DNA of 64,000 nt from an uncultured Clostridium sp. (lineage in GTDB: Bacteria > Bacillota > Clostridia > Clostridiales > Clostridiaceae), in contig NZ_CAMQZG010000009.1 of assembly GCF_947039605.1 (NCBI RefSeq), positions 1 to 64,000 of the forward strand. The letters run 5' to 3'. Under the pieces are notes generated by a model that saw only the letters and a list, made by a program, of their open reading frames with translations, was not told where the DNA came from and made no database searches. Within the stretch, counting starts at the first letter, position 1. Every line of letters begins with the position of its first letter. The translations under genes were made by a program, and so were the position numbers. Positions 18,008 through 28,773 of the stretch are shown here, piece after piece.

Positions 18008-19037
18008 AGTGCATGTACTCATACATTGGAACAAAAATTGCGAGCATTAAAAGTAAAACCATAAACCCTAAAAAACATATACTTATAGGCTCTATCTTTG
18101 AAACATAAGCTTTTAACTTCTTTGAAAAATTACTCTCTAAAATATTTAATAGTTTCGTTATCGTAGAATCTAGCTTTCCACTATTCTCCCCACTTAATAT
18201 AAAACTTTTACTAACTTCTGAAATAACATCTATCTCCTCAATTGCATAATAAATATCCTTTCCATTTCTAAGTGATATTAAAATTGAATTTATATATTCT
18301 CTAGTATAATTTTCTGTTATAGAATGCGATAATTTATCTAATGCATAAACTATTGGTATTCCACTCTCTAAAACCAGTTTTAATATTCCTATAAGATTAA
18401 TTTCTTTATATCTTTTTCTAATAGTAAACCTTGAAAAAACATCTCTTCCATTTAACTTTTTCTTTATTAATAATCCTATTAAAAATATTATCAATAAGAA
18501 TATTGCTGTAACTATATAAATATTGTTTTCCATAAAAAATCCATTAACAGAAATCAAAAAACTTGTTATACCCGACATCTTTACATCTAGACTTTCATAC
18601 ATAGAAACTATATTTGGTAGAACTATATCTAAAAATAAAATAAAAACTATAAACATTGCAATAAATATAAATTGTGGATACATAAGTGCTTGTCTTACTT
18701 CATTTCTAAGTTTTAATTTCTTTTCAAAATGCAAAGTCATGTTATAAAGAACTTTTTCTATCCGCCCACTTTGCTCTGCTACAAAAAGCATATCTGCAAA
18801 AACAGAAGTATATAAGTCTTCCTCTTCTAGAAAAGCACTAGCAATGCTTTCCCCCTCATTTATTCTTTTAGCTACTCTTTGTATAGATAATTTATAATCA
18901 TTTTTTGTAAGCCCAGTATTTATAAGCTCTAATGCTCTAACAAAATTTATCCCAGCAGATATATAAGTCTCCAAACTTGATGATATATACACTATACTCT
19001 CATAATCTAGCCTTGGTTTTCTTTTATACTTAATCAC
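18000..19037 (-). CDS. GspF/PilC/ComGB-type platform membrane protein
   Basis: This is the inner-membrane platform protein of a type II secretion, type IV pilus or competence pseudopilus machine. The 345-residue protein has two T2SSF domains (about residues 15-135 and 215-335), each followed by hydrophobic helices (about 110-130, 160-190 and 310-337). The segments LYTSVFADMLFVAEQSGRIEKVLYNM and VSKSFILSGENSGKLDSTI are the paired family signatures. The start is GTG 19037 with GAGG upstream, overlapping the ATPase gene by eight bases. Confidence 0.88.
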   Translation of the reverse strand: MIKYKRKPRLDYESIVYISSSLETYISAGINFVRALELINTGLTKNDYKLSIQRVAKRINEGESIASAFLEEEDLYTSVFADMLFVAEQSGRIEKVLYNMTLHFEKKLKLRNEVRQALMYPQFIFIAMFIVFILFLDIVLPNIVSMYESLDVKMSGITSFLISVNGFFMENNIYIVTAIFLLIIFLIGLLIKKKLNGRDVFSRFTIRKRYKEINLIGILKLVLESGIPIVYALDKLSHSITENYTREYINSILISLRNGKDIYYAIEEIDVISEVSKSFILSGENSGKLDSTITKLLNILESNFSKKLKAYVSKIEPISICFLGFMVLLLMLAIFVPMYEYMHYV

Positions 19038-20385
19038 TTAAATCCTCACTTTCTTTAAATAAAATATAATCTTCAAAAGTTATTTTTCCATCTAACAAAA
19101 GTCTTCTAAGTGACTTTATAATTTGCTTTCCCCAAGGAACCTCACCTTTTTTATATTTAGTTAAATCAATCACCTCCGCAACAACAGTTCTCCTTGAATA
19201 TCCTGTCCCATTACACATAGGGCAACCTATATTTCTATACAAAATGCGCTGCTTTCCATCAATCTCATACCTATGTTCTTCCTTACATTCATCACACAAA
19301 ACTTTTATAAGTCTTTGTGTAATAATCCCTACAAGTGCCTCATCTAAAAGATACTTATCAACCCCCATATTTAAAAGTCTATAATACACTTCATTTCCAG
19401 TTGATGTATGAATAGTCGATAAAACTTTATGCCCTGTTATAGCTGACCTTGTTGCCATTTTTGCAGTCTGCTCATCCCTTATTTCACCAACTAATATAAC
19501 ATCAGGGTCTTGTCTTAAAATATATTTAAGTGCCTTATGAAAATTAAAACCTACTCGCTCATTTACATTGCTTTGAGTTATATTTTCAAGGTCAAATTCA
19601 ACAGGATCTTCGACTGTACAAATATTAAGCTTATTTTTATCAAGTTTATTCAAACAAGCATATAAAGTTGTAGACTTTCCAGAGCCTGTTGGTCCATTTA
19701 CTATAATCATCCCTTTTTTAAGTTGTAATAATCTATTAACTGTTTCTAACTGCTCGTCATCAAAGTTAAGCTTCTCTATTCTATTTAAACTTTCATCTTT
19801 ATAAAGAATTCTTAAAACTATTTTTTCTCCATTTGTTGTAGGAATGCTTGATACCCTCACATCATAAACCTCTGATACTAATTTTACAGACATTTTCCCA
19901 TCCTGTGGTTCAAGTCTATTTGCTATATCCATAGAAGCTAGTACCTTTATTCTATTTATAATTGAGTGATACTCCTCTTTAGATAATCTATTTATAAATA
20001 CAAGATCCCCATTCACTCTATATCTAATATTCGCATAATATTTCTCTGGCTCTATATGTATATCACTACTTCCCTTATCTATTGCACTCTCAATTAATTT
20101 ATCTAGTTCTTTTTCCACATAATTATCATTCATAAGAAATTTATCTCTATCGTCATTATATTCCTTTAACATTGTTGCTATTTTTCTTTTATCAATTTCC
20201 TTAAAAGCAACTTCTCTTGAAAAGACTAAATTTAAATATAATTTTTTATCTACTGTAACCTTATCTGTAAAAGCTATTAAGGTATCACTCTCATCTCTAC
20301 CTATAACTAAATTAAGTTTATTTGCCATTGTTTTTGGAATTCTTCTCATTGACTTAGAATCTACTATTTCTCTTGTAATACTCAT
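19030..20385 (-). CDS. GspE/PilB/ComGA-type assembly ATPase
   Basis: This is the hexameric ATPase that drives pilus or pseudopilus assembly. The protein (451 residues from ATG 20385) shows the SSDIHIEP motif near residue 106, Walker A GPTGSGKST at about 231-239, the Asp box CTVEDPVE, Walker B VILVGEIRDEQTA, His box KVLSTIHTSTG, and the zinc-binding pair CDEC...CPMC near residues 380-408. It lacks the long N-terminal MshEN domain of PilB, so it is closer in size to GspE or ComGA. GGGGAG eight bases upstream sets this start. It heads a six-gene operon. Confidence 0.92.
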   Translation of the reverse strand: MSITREIVDSKSMRRIPKTMANKLNLVIGRDESDTLIAFTDKVTVDKKLYLNLVFSREVAFKEIDKRKIATMLKEYNDDRDKFLMNDNYVEKELDKLIESAIDKGSSDIHIEPEKYYANIRYRVNGDLVFINRLSKEEYHSIINRIKVLASMDIANRLEPQDGKMSVKLVSEVYDVRVSSIPTTNGEKIVLRILYKDESLNRIEKLNFDDEQLETVNRLLQLKKGMIIVNGPTGSGKSTTLYACLNKLDKNKLNICTVEDPVEFDLENITQSNVNERVGFNFHKALKYILRQDPDVILVGEIRDEQTAKMATRSAITGHKVLSTIHTSTGNEVYYRLLNMGVDKYLLDEALVGIITQRLIKVLCDECKEEHRYEIDGKQRILYRNIGCPMCNGTGYSRRTVVAEVIDLTKYKKGEVPWGKQIIKSLRRLLLDGKITFEDYILFKESEDLSD

Positions 20386-20441
20386 CTTATCCACTCCCCT
20401 TTAATAAGAGTATTGACAAGCTATTTTATTTTAAACAAAAA

Positions 20442-20476
20442 AGTGGATAAATAAGTAAAAAACTTATTTATCCACT
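20442..20476 (-). terminator. Terminator after the lipoprotein gene
   Basis: A perfect 15-bp stem (20442-20456 with 20462-20476, loop of five A) overlaps the last codons of the lipoprotein gene, and the minus strand continues with T-rich sequence. It separates the lipoprotein from the pseudopilin operon. Confidence 0.9.
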
Positions 20477-21480
20477 ATCATATACATTCCATCTTGATTT
20501 TTTATTAAATTAGTCGTATCTTCCTTAATATCATAATAATACACTTTACCATTTATATCTGAAAAGTAAACTCGACCATTCTCAGCGAGAAGTCTACTCT
20601 CTCTACCTAAACTTTTAGGAAAATCAAAAGTTAATCTTTTTAGCTTCGTACTCTCTAAATCAATTGAATATAAATTTAAATCCCCATTTTCCAAAGCATT
20701 TATATAAACTTTATCTTCATATAAAATAGCATCTTCTACATAAGAAAATTCACTACTTATAAGCTGCATATCCTTAGTTAATATATCTAATATATATACC
20801 TGTGAACTACTTTCACTTACCTCTATCATAAAGACTTTACTCTCAGATATAGCTTCTATAGAACTCATATACATCCCTACCATTTCTTTGACTAAAGTAT
20901 ACTTTCCACTTTTAATATCATACGTAAATACTCCATACTTATTATTATTTATATCAACACCATATAAAATAATTGTATCATTACCAATAAACTTTATAAG
21001 TTCCCCTGACACTAAAATATCCTCTGGTAAAACAACTGTTTTCTTAGTTTTATTATCTACAAGATTTAATTTAATAATATTATTTCTATCAGAAGTTTTA
21101 TATAAAGTATATTCTCCATTTTCACTTATATATACAAAATCTAAATTTCCATCAATTTTAATATTCATGCTATCATCTGCAAATATTATGTTAAGGTAAT
21201 TCTCCTCTTCTTTCTGTTCTAAAAAAGCCATAATATCCAGCTTGTCATTATAAGCCCTTAAATTCCCCTTAGCACTTATATCAGTTTTTTCAAACCTTCC
21301 ATCATTTAAATATCCATATATTTCACTGCCATCTTTAATATCTATAACTAAATTATCTAAAATATCTATTTTATTTATTGTTTTTTTCTCTTCAACTTCT
21401 TTCTTTGAACATCCATACAAACTAATAGCCCCCAAAGAAATAAGTATCCCCATTATCTTATAACTTCTTTTCAATTTCAT
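20464..21480 (-). CDS. Lipoprotein with propeller-like repeats, function unknown
   Basis: A 338-residue secreted lipoprotein. The N-terminal signal peptide ends in the lipobox LYGC, with the lipidated Cys at about residue 24 followed by SKKEVEEKK. The rest consists of about six repeats of the pattern 'turn-VY-x(7-12)-LYSIDL-x-TxxLKRL' (for example KYGVFTYDIKSGKYTLV, VYYYDIKEDTTNLI), which suggests a beta-propeller similar to TolB/DUF5050 proteins. No catalytic motif is visible. The first ATG directly abuts GAGAGGG; a TTG at 21474 would have better spacing. It precedes the pseudopilin operon but is separated from it by a terminator, so a shared role is only a guess. Confidence 0.8.
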   Translation of the reverse strand: MKLKRSYKIMGILISLGAISLYGCSKKEVEEKKTINKIDILDNLVIDIKDGSEIYGYLNDGRFEKTDISAKGNLRAYNDKLDIMAFLEQKEEENYLNIIFADDSMNIKIDGNLDFVYISENGEYTLYKTSDRNNIIKLNLVDNKTKKTVVLPEDILVSGELIKFIGNDTIILYGVDINNNKYGVFTYDIKSGKYTLVKEMVGMYMSSIEAISESKVFMIEVSESSSQVYILDILTKDMQLISSEFSYVEDAILYEDKVYINALENGDLNLYSIDLESTKLKRLTFDFPKSLGRESRLLAENGRVYFSDINGKVYYYDIKEDTTNLIKNQDGMYMIVDK

Positions 21481-21705
21481 CCCTCTCTACAAACAAATAT
21501 TTTCTCTTATACTTTTAATATTTTTATTATATCATTTTCCTATAAAATTTCGTTAAACAAATAAATAACTTAATATATTTTTCAGAATTCAGTTAAATAT
21601 TTTGCTTATTTCCATTAATCGCTATTTTAATTCCATTATATTTGCTTAAATGTTATACTTATTTAAAGCTAATAAAGCTAATAAACCCAAGAAAGGACTG
21701 ATTTT

Positions 21706-23442
21706 ATGGCTTTAGATGGTATATTTATGTATAATCTAACAAATGAACTAAAAGAGAGCTTAATAGGAGCTAAAATAGATAAAATAAATCAACCTGAAAA
21801 GGATGAAATTATACTAACTATTAGAGGTAAAGAAAATAGAAAACTTCTTATCTCATCAAGTGCAACTTATCCTAGGCTTCACTTTACTAAAATAGCAAAA
21901 CCAAACCCTTTAAAGGCAGCTACTTTCTGTATGCTTATGAGAAAGTACCTTTGTGGTGGTAGAATACTTGAAATTAATCAACTTGATTTAGATAGAGTCG
22001 TTACATTTAAAGTAGAAACTAACGATGAACTTGGCTATGAGAGTGTATATAATCTTATAATAGAAATAATGGGAAGACATAGTAATATATCTCTTGTAAG
22101 AGAGAGAGATGGTAAGGTTATGGAATCTATAAAACACCTTAACGCAAGTCAAAATAGTTATAGAGTTTTATATCCTGGTGTCGATTATATCTACCCACCT
22201 GCTTCAACTAAATTAAATATATTCGATTTTACTTTTGAGCAGCTTATAAACTTCTTTAAAGAGAATCCTCTTGATTTTAATGATAGATTCTTCTCAGGAC
22301 TATTAACTGGATTTGGACGTGGTTATTCAAAAGAACTTTATGAAAGATATTTAAGAACTGTTGATAGTGAACTTGTTTTAAACCTTTTATTTGATTTCCT
22401 TAATAAAGAAAAAGAATATCTACTAAAGGATAATAAATATATAATTTTTTCAAAAGATGGCATTATCAAAGATTTTTATTGTAAAGACCTTGAAACATAT
22501 TCTGACCATGAAAAAGAAGAAGTTAATTCATTAAGTGAACTTTTAGAAGATTTCTATTCTAAAAAAGATAAACAAGATAGACTTATATCTAAGAGCGTTA
22601 ATATCCAAAGACTAGTTCATACAAATGTAGAACGTTGTCTTAAAAAAATCAGAATTCTGGAAAATACATTAAAGGATTGTGATAAAAAAGATGAACTTAA
22701 AATTAAAGGAGAACTTTTAACTTCTTATATTTATAGTTTCAAAAAAGGTGATAAAGATGTAACTGTATTAAATTATTACAATGCAGATGAAGAGGAATAC
22801 ATGACTATCCCTCTTGATATAAACAAAACACCTTCTGATAATGTTCAAAAGTTATTTAAAAGATATTCTAAATTAAAAACTGCTGAAATAGAAGCTCTTC
22901 GTCAATTAGAACTTGCACAAAATGAGCTTAATTATCTATACTCTGTATCAACAAACTTATCAAATGTTGATAACTACTCTGAAATAGATGAAATTAAAAA
23001 TGAACTTATTCATTCAGGATATATAAGATTTAGAAGTAATCCTAAAGGAAAGAAGAAAAAAGAAAAGACTTCTAAGCCTATACACTTTAAATCATCAACA
23101 GGACTTGATATATATGTTGGTAAAAATAATATACAAAATGATTTATTGACATTAAAAAGTTCAGACAAACGATACACTTGGCTTCATACAAAAGAAATTC
23201 CAGGTTCTCATGTAGTTATTGCTTCATTTGAAGTTGATGATGAAACTCTTTTAGAAGCTGCAACACTTGCTGCTTTTTACAGCAAAGGTAGTGGTGGTAC
23301 AAAAGTACCAGTTGATTATACATTAATCAAAAATATCAAAAAACCATCAGGAGCAAAACCTGGTATGGTTATATATTCAACAAATAAAACTATATATATT
23401 GACCCACCAAAAGTTATAGAAACAGAAAGAGTAAGCGATTAA
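21706..23442 (+). CDS. rqcH: NFACT family ribosome quality control protein RqcH
   Basis: RqcH binds stalled 50S subunits and adds C-terminal alanine tails that mark incomplete proteins for degradation. It is also called fibronectin-binding protein FbpA in older annotation. The 578-residue protein has the NFACT-N domain (MALDGIFMYNLTNELKESLIGAKIDKI; GRHSNISLV near residues 124-132), HhH and coiled-coil middle (about 200-440), and a C-terminal NFACT-R domain (STGLDIYVGKNNIQNDLLTL...DKRYTWLHTKEIPGSHVVI). It stands alone on the plus strand with AAAGGA upstream and a terminator overlapping its end. Confidence 0.94.
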   Translation: MALDGIFMYNLTNELKESLIGAKIDKINQPEKDEIILTIRGKENRKLLISSSATYPRLHFTKIAKPNPLKAATFCMLMRKYLCGGRILEINQLDLDRVVTFKVETNDELGYESVYNLIIEIMGRHSNISLVRERDGKVMESIKHLNASQNSYRVLYPGVDYIYPPASTKLNIFDFTFEQLINFFKENPLDFNDRFFSGLLTGFGRGYSKELYERYLRTVDSELVLNLLFDFLNKEKEYLLKDNKYIIFSKDGIIKDFYCKDLETYSDHEKEEVNSLSELLEDFYSKKDKQDRLISKSVNIQRLVHTNVERCLKKIRILENTLKDCDKKDELKIKGELLTSYIYSFKKGDKDVTVLNYYNADEEEYMTIPLDINKTPSDNVQKLFKRYSKLKTAEIEALRQLELAQNELNYLYSVSTNLSNVDNYSEIDEIKNELIHSGYIRFRSNPKGKKKKEKTSKPIHFKSSTGLDIYVGKNNIQNDLLTLKSSDKRYTWLHTKEIPGSHVVIASFEVDDETLLEAATLAAFYSKGSGGTKVPVDYTLIKNIKKPSGAKPGMVIYSTNKTIYIDPPKVIETERVSD

Positions 23443-23453
23443 GCTTACTCTTT
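23426..23453 (+). terminator. Bidirectional terminator between rqcH and rlmL
   Basis: A perfect 11-bp stem (23426-23436 with 23443-23453) has the rqcH stop codon in its loop and is followed by TTTTCTT on the plus strand. It lies 12 bases beyond the rlmL stop codon and has a T-tract in that direction too, so it can end both convergent genes. Confidence 0.85.
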
Positions 23454-23464
23454 TCTTATATATA

Positions 23465-24586
23465 TTATTTTTGTTGATCAAAATACTGATAGTAGTAACA
23501 AAGAAGTCTACCATTGTAAAGTTTTCTATTTTTATCAGCTTTTAAATCAATAAGTTTTTCAAATCCTTGGTATGCTGTGATAACATTTATATCCCAACCT
23601 CTAAGTTGATTTATTATTTTACCAAGATTATTATTGATTACCTCAACCTCTTCATGCTCTCCTAAACGTTCTCCATAAGGTGGGTTACTTATTATAACTC
23701 CATGTTTTTGAGATACTGAAAATTCTGCTATATCTCTTCTTTGAAGTTCTATACACTCATCTACCCCAGCTTTAATCATATTACGTCTAGCTGTTTTTAG
23801 AACTCTACCATCTATATCGTATCCTATAATTTTCATTGGATTTTTCTTTATAGATTTTCTAGCTCCATCTCTAACTTGATCCCATATATCTTTATCTATA
23901 ATAGGCCATGTTTCACTTACAAACTTTCTTTGAAGTCCTGGTGCAATATTATTAGCTATCATAGCAGCTTCTATAAGTATTGTTCCTGAACCACATGTTG
24001 GGTCTATAAGTATTTTTTCTGAATCCCACTTTGATAATAAAACAAGTGATGCTGCAAGAGTTTCTTTAAGTGGAGCTCCACCTGAATTCTCTCTATATCC
24101 TCTTTTATGAAGTCCTTCACCTGAAGTATCTATTGTCAGAGTAACAACATCCTTTAATATTCCAACTTCAATTTTATAAACTGGGCCATCCTCATCAAAC
24201 CATTCTTTATCATGGTGCTTTTGCATACTTTTAACAACAGCTTTTTTAACTATTGATTGACAGTCTGGAACACTATAAAGTTTTGATTTAATTGACTTTC
24301 CTGTGATATGCATTTTACCATTTACAGGTACATACTGTGACCAGTCTATTTCCACAGTTCTATTAAATAACTCTTCAAAACTTTCTGCTTTAAACTCAGC
24401 TGCATTAATTAAAACTCTATCTGCTGTTCTAAGCCACATATTTGCGATAGCAATATCCATTTCATCTCCCTCGAAGTGAACTCTACCATTCTCTATTCTT
24501 AAATCTTCGTATCCTAAAGCTTTTAATTCTTTAGCTGCTATTGCCTCTATACCAAATGTTGTCGTTGCTATTAAATTATAATCCAT
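23465..24586 (-). CDS. THUMP-domain rRNA guanine-N2-methyltransferase (RlmL/YpsC family)
   Basis: A class I SAM-dependent RNA methyltransferase. The N-terminal half contains a THUMP RNA-binding domain (about residues 45-155), followed by a Rossmann domain with the SAM motif DPTCGSGTILIEAAM near residues 195-209 and the catalytic NPPYGERLGE near 303-312. The NPPY motif is typical of N2-guanine or N6-adenine methylation. RlmL makes m2G2445 in E. coli 23S rRNA; the single-domain form of 373 residues is usual in Firmicutes. It is 14 bases downstream of pyrR. Confidence 0.9.
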   Translation of the reverse strand: MDYNLIATTTFGIEAIAAKELKALGYEDLRIENGRVHFEGDEMDIAIANMWLRTADRVLINAAEFKAESFEELFNRTVEIDWSQYVPVNGKMHITGKSIKSKLYSVPDCQSIVKKAVVKSMQKHHDKEWFDEDGPVYKIEVGILKDVVTLTIDTSGEGLHKRGYRENSGGAPLKETLAASLVLLSKWDSEKILIDPTCGSGTILIEAAMIANNIAPGLQRKFVSETWPIIDKDIWDQVRDGARKSIKKNPMKIIGYDIDGRVLKTARRNMIKAGVDECIELQRRDIAEFSVSQKHGVIISNPPYGERLGEHEEVEVINNNLGKIINQLRGWDINVITAYQGFEKLIDLKADKNRKLYNGRLLCYYYQYFDQQK

Positions 24587-24600
24587 GTTTCCATCTCCTC

Positions 24601-26053
<1,453 letters not shown>

Positions 26054-26081
26054 TTTCTCCTATGCTTTTTTATTATAAATA

Positions 26082-26118
26082 AAAATCTCACCTCTATGAC
26101 AACAAGAAGTGAGATTTT
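26082..26118 (-). terminator. Terminator between divIVA and rluD
   Basis: A 10-bp stem (26082-26091 with 26109-26118) with a 17-base loop follows the divIVA stop codon and has a T-rich tail on the minus strand. It probably separates the division genes from rluD-pyrR-rlmL. Confidence 0.75.
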
Positions 26119-26124
26119 ATTAAA

Positions 26125-26748
26125 TTAGTTCTCTGCAAAATAACTTTTAATTTCCTTCATATCATCATCCATCATAATATCATCATTGACATCATTAATT
26201 TCTTTAATCTCAACAGTTTCAGGCATATAATTACTTACTTCTATCCCTTTTTCTTCTACTATTTCAACTTCTGGTTTAGTAACATTAAAGTTTTTTACAA
26301 AATCCTTTTCCAAATCTCCAAATGTTTCCATTTGGAAATTCATGAAGTTTCTAAACTTAGCTCTAAACTTAATAAACTCTTGCTTAATTACATCATAATC
26401 TTCATTTATTTGTAAAACATCATTATGTGCTTTATCTAATATTTTTTGAGCTGTATCATTAGCTTTTCTAATAATTCTATCAGCTTCTTCTTGTGATGTT
26501 TTTCTTGATTGTTCTGCTGTTTCTTGTGCAAGAATTAAAGTATTCTGAATAGTATTTTCGATCTGTGTATGATGTTCTATCTTCTCATTTGCAGTATCTA
26601 GTTTCTCTTTAAGCTTTGTATTTTCTTTATATAAAGCCTCATACTCTTCTACGATCCTGTCTAAGAACTCATCTACTTCTTCTTGTGCATAACCTCTTAT
26701 TGCTTTTTTAAATTCTTTATTATTTATTTCCATCGGTGTTAATTTCAT
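26125..26748 (-). CDS. divIVA: Cell division/polarity protein DivIVA
   Basis: DivIVA binds negatively curved membrane at poles and septa. The 207-residue protein has the N-terminal membrane-binding domain (MKLTPMEINNKEFKKAIRGYAQEEVDEFLDRI, residues 1-32), then two coiled-coil segments (about 35-80 and 90-165) and an acidic tail (DDIMMDDDMKEI). Length is a little above Bacillus DivIVA (164) because of the tail. It follows ylmH as in other Firmicutes, but ileS, which usually comes next, is absent. Confidence 0.95.
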   Translation of the reverse strand: MKLTPMEINNKEFKKAIRGYAQEEVDEFLDRIVEEYEALYKENTKLKEKLDTANEKIEHHTQIENTIQNTLILAQETAEQSRKTSQEEADRIIRKANDTAQKILDKAHNDVLQINEDYDVIKQEFIKFRAKFRNFMNFQMETFGDLEKDFVKNFNVTKPEVEIVEEKGIEVSNYMPETVEIKEINDVNDDIMMDDDMKEIKSYFAEN

Positions 26749-26764
26749 ATTCTACAAATCCCCC

Positions 26765-27532
26765 CTAAGCATACTTTAAAACTGTAATTTTTAATCTACC
26801 ACTTTTAGTAGTACCAAGAGTTTCCTTTACTTTAAATTTTCCTATTTTTCTAATTGTTATTCTAACGTCATCTTCTACCTCATAACTTTTATCAGTTACC
26901 TGTGCATAATCTACTAATACTAGACCTTTAGAAATTAAGTCACATGCTTTACTTCTAGATATATTAGCAAGTTCTGATACAATAGAATCTAATCTTTTAG
27001 AAGCTACATTAATAACTTCTTCTTTATACTCTACCTTTGGAATCTCACTAAAATCATCTACAACTTTACAATCACAACTTAACTTTTTTATCTTATGTAA
27101 ATTAGCGATTATAAAAATTGCAATTTTTTCATCAGTTGCTAAATAACAAACATCATCACCTTTTAAAATGACATCTCCTATTTTCTCTCTTTTTATCCCA
27201 AGAGCCATAATAGACCCTAAATAATCCTTATGCTCAAGTTTTGAAAACTTAGTATTACACTTTATCTCCAAAAGTTTAATAGGATAATCAGACCAGTCTG
27301 ACTTATTAAAAGCTATGATTCTTCTATCACAGTCCTCAAATATACCATCTGACTCCACAGTTAGATTTTTACCTGTTAATTTCTCTAATGGTTTCCAGAT
27401 AGCAGGTGGATAAAAATCTTCAGTAAACAAAGATATTCCTCTACTGTTTGCTCTTTCATATATGTTATATAGTTTTAATATATCAAAATCTGTTTTATTA
27501 TTAAAAATATTGAAAAACTGTTCTTTATTCAA
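26765..27532 (-). CDS. ylmH: YlmH-type RNA-binding protein (S4 domain)
   Basis: A 255-residue protein with an N-terminal nucleic-acid-binding region (PPAIWKPLEK, residues about 43-52, and LGSIMALGIKREKIGDVI near 104-121) and a C-terminal S4 domain (RLDSIVSELANISRSKACDLISKGLVLVDY, about 180-210). Bacillus YlmH has been linked to rescue of stalled 50S subunits. The start is TTG 27532, with GGAAG upstream inside the end of sepF. Another 50S quality-control protein, rqcH, lies 4 kb away. Confidence 0.9.
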   Translation of the reverse strand: MNKEQFFNIFNNKTDFDILKLYNIYERANSRGISLFTEDFYPPAIWKPLEKLTGKNLTVESDGIFEDCDRRIIAFNKSDWSDYPIKLLEIKCNTKFSKLEHKDYLGSIMALGIKREKIGDVILKGDDVCYLATDEKIAIFIIANLHKIKKLSCDCKVVDDFSEIPKVEYKEEVINVASKRLDSIVSELANISRSKACDLISKGLVLVDYAQVTDKSYEVEDDVRITIRKIGKFKVKETLGTTKSGRLKITVLKYA

Positions 27533-27534
27533 CG

Positions 27535-27999
27535 CTACTTCCAGTTAAACATGCCTTTTGAACTAAGCTCTGTTTTAAGCTCATTTGTAACTTGAACATT
27601 TGATGGTGATACAACATATACTCTTGTTTCTATATCATCAAGATTACCATCAAGAGCATAAGCTGCTCCACTTACGAAATCTAATAATCTTCTCGCTACT
27701 TTTGTTTCAAGTGCACTTGTATTAATTATAACTATATTTCTATTTCTAAGAGCTGTACATATATCTACTGAATCATCATATTTTGTAGGTCTTGTTATAA
27801 CTACCTTAGCATCAGATGCTGCATGTATGCTAACAAGTTTACTATTATTACTATTTGGTGTACTCGTTTGTACTGGTTGTTGTGTTGTTCTTGTTACTGG
27901 CTCATAATTATGTTCTTCTTCTTCAACAAAATCATCTTCTTCAAAATCTTCTTCTGGATCAAAACCTAAAAAACCTTTAACTTTTTCAAAAACTGCCAT
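27535..27999 (-). CDS. sepF: Cell division protein SepF
   Basis: SepF anchors FtsZ filaments to the membrane and aligns them. The 154-residue protein has a short N-terminal amphipathic region (MAVFEKVKGFLGF), an acidic and Gln/Thr-rich linker (about residues 15-60), and the conserved SepF domain (KVVITRPTKYDDSVDICTALRNRNIVIINTSAL, about 65-97; FVSGAAYALDG). ATG has AGGAGG upstream. In a cell without ftsA it could be the main FtsZ anchor; ftsA is not in this window. Confidence 0.95.
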   Translation of the reverse strand: MAVFEKVKGFLGFDPEEDFEEDDFVEEEEHNYEPVTRTTQQPVQTSTPNSNNSKLVSIHAASDAKVVITRPTKYDDSVDICTALRNRNIVIINTSALETKVARRLLDFVSGAAYALDGNLDDIETRVYVVSPSNVQVTNELKTELSSKGMFNWK

Positions 28000-28022
28000 A
28001 AATAAATCCTCCTAAATATCAC

Positions 28023-28688
28023 TTAAATTTTACTATAATCCCTCGCACCAAAAATACCTTCTCCAACTCTAACCATGTTGCTGCCTTCCTCTATTGCTAC
28101 TTCATAATCATGTGTCATCCCCATAGATAGAACTTCCATACAAGTATTTTTATATTTTTTTTGTTTAATTTCATCAAATATTTCTTTTGTTTTTCTAAAA
28201 TATTTTCTGTTCTCATCATCATTTCCTTTTGGAAGTATGACCATTATTCCTTTAATATTTATATTATTACAATTTTCTATAATTTCAATTATATCATAAA
28301 TATCCTCTTCTAAAACACCATATTTTTGTGTTTCTCTACCTATGTTAAGTTGAATTAATCCATTTGCAACAATATTTTCTTTTTTATATCTTTTTTCAAT
28401 TTCCTTAATTAAAGAAATGCTATCTATCGAATGAATTAGATGTACCTTTCCTACAATATACTTGACCTTGTTTTTCTGTAAGTTTCCAATAAGATGCCAT
28501 CTAACATCCTTATGAAAGTTTTCGTACTTTACAGATATTTCTTGAACTTTATTTTCCCCAAAATCTCTTATTCCACAATTATATGCAACTTCAAGATCTT
28601 CAAGTGGCTTAGTTTTAGAAACTGCTATAAGTTTCACATCTTCTGGTACCTTACTCTGAACCTCGTCTATATTACTTTTAATGTCCAT
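28023..28688 (-). CDS. YggS/YlmE family pyridoxal-phosphate homeostasis protein
   Basis: A 221-residue PLP-binding protein with the alanine racemase N-terminal fold. The PLP lysine lies in LIAVSKTKP (about residue 26), followed by DFGENKVQEI and WHLIGNLQKNKVKYI; the C-terminal LSMGMTHDYEVAIEEGSNMVRVGEGIFG closes the phosphate site. The family controls free PLP and amino-acid levels and has no proven catalysis. It precedes sepF by 23 bases, the conserved ylmE-ylmF order. Confidence 0.93.
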   Translation of the reverse strand: MDIKSNIDEVQSKVPEDVKLIAVSKTKPLEDLEVAYNCGIRDFGENKVQEISVKYENFHKDVRWHLIGNLQKNKVKYIVGKVHLIHSIDSISLIKEIEKRYKKENIVANGLIQLNIGRETQKYGVLEEDIYDIIEIIENCNNINIKGIMVILPKGNDDENRKYFRKTKEIFDEIKQKKYKNTCMEVLSMGMTHDYEVAIEEGSNMVRVGEGIFGARDYSKI

Positions 28689-28773
28689 GTCTAATTCACT
28701 CCTCTCTATACTATTTTATACTATTATTCAAATTTTTCAAAGTTTATTTACATTATTAATTTATATTGTTAAA

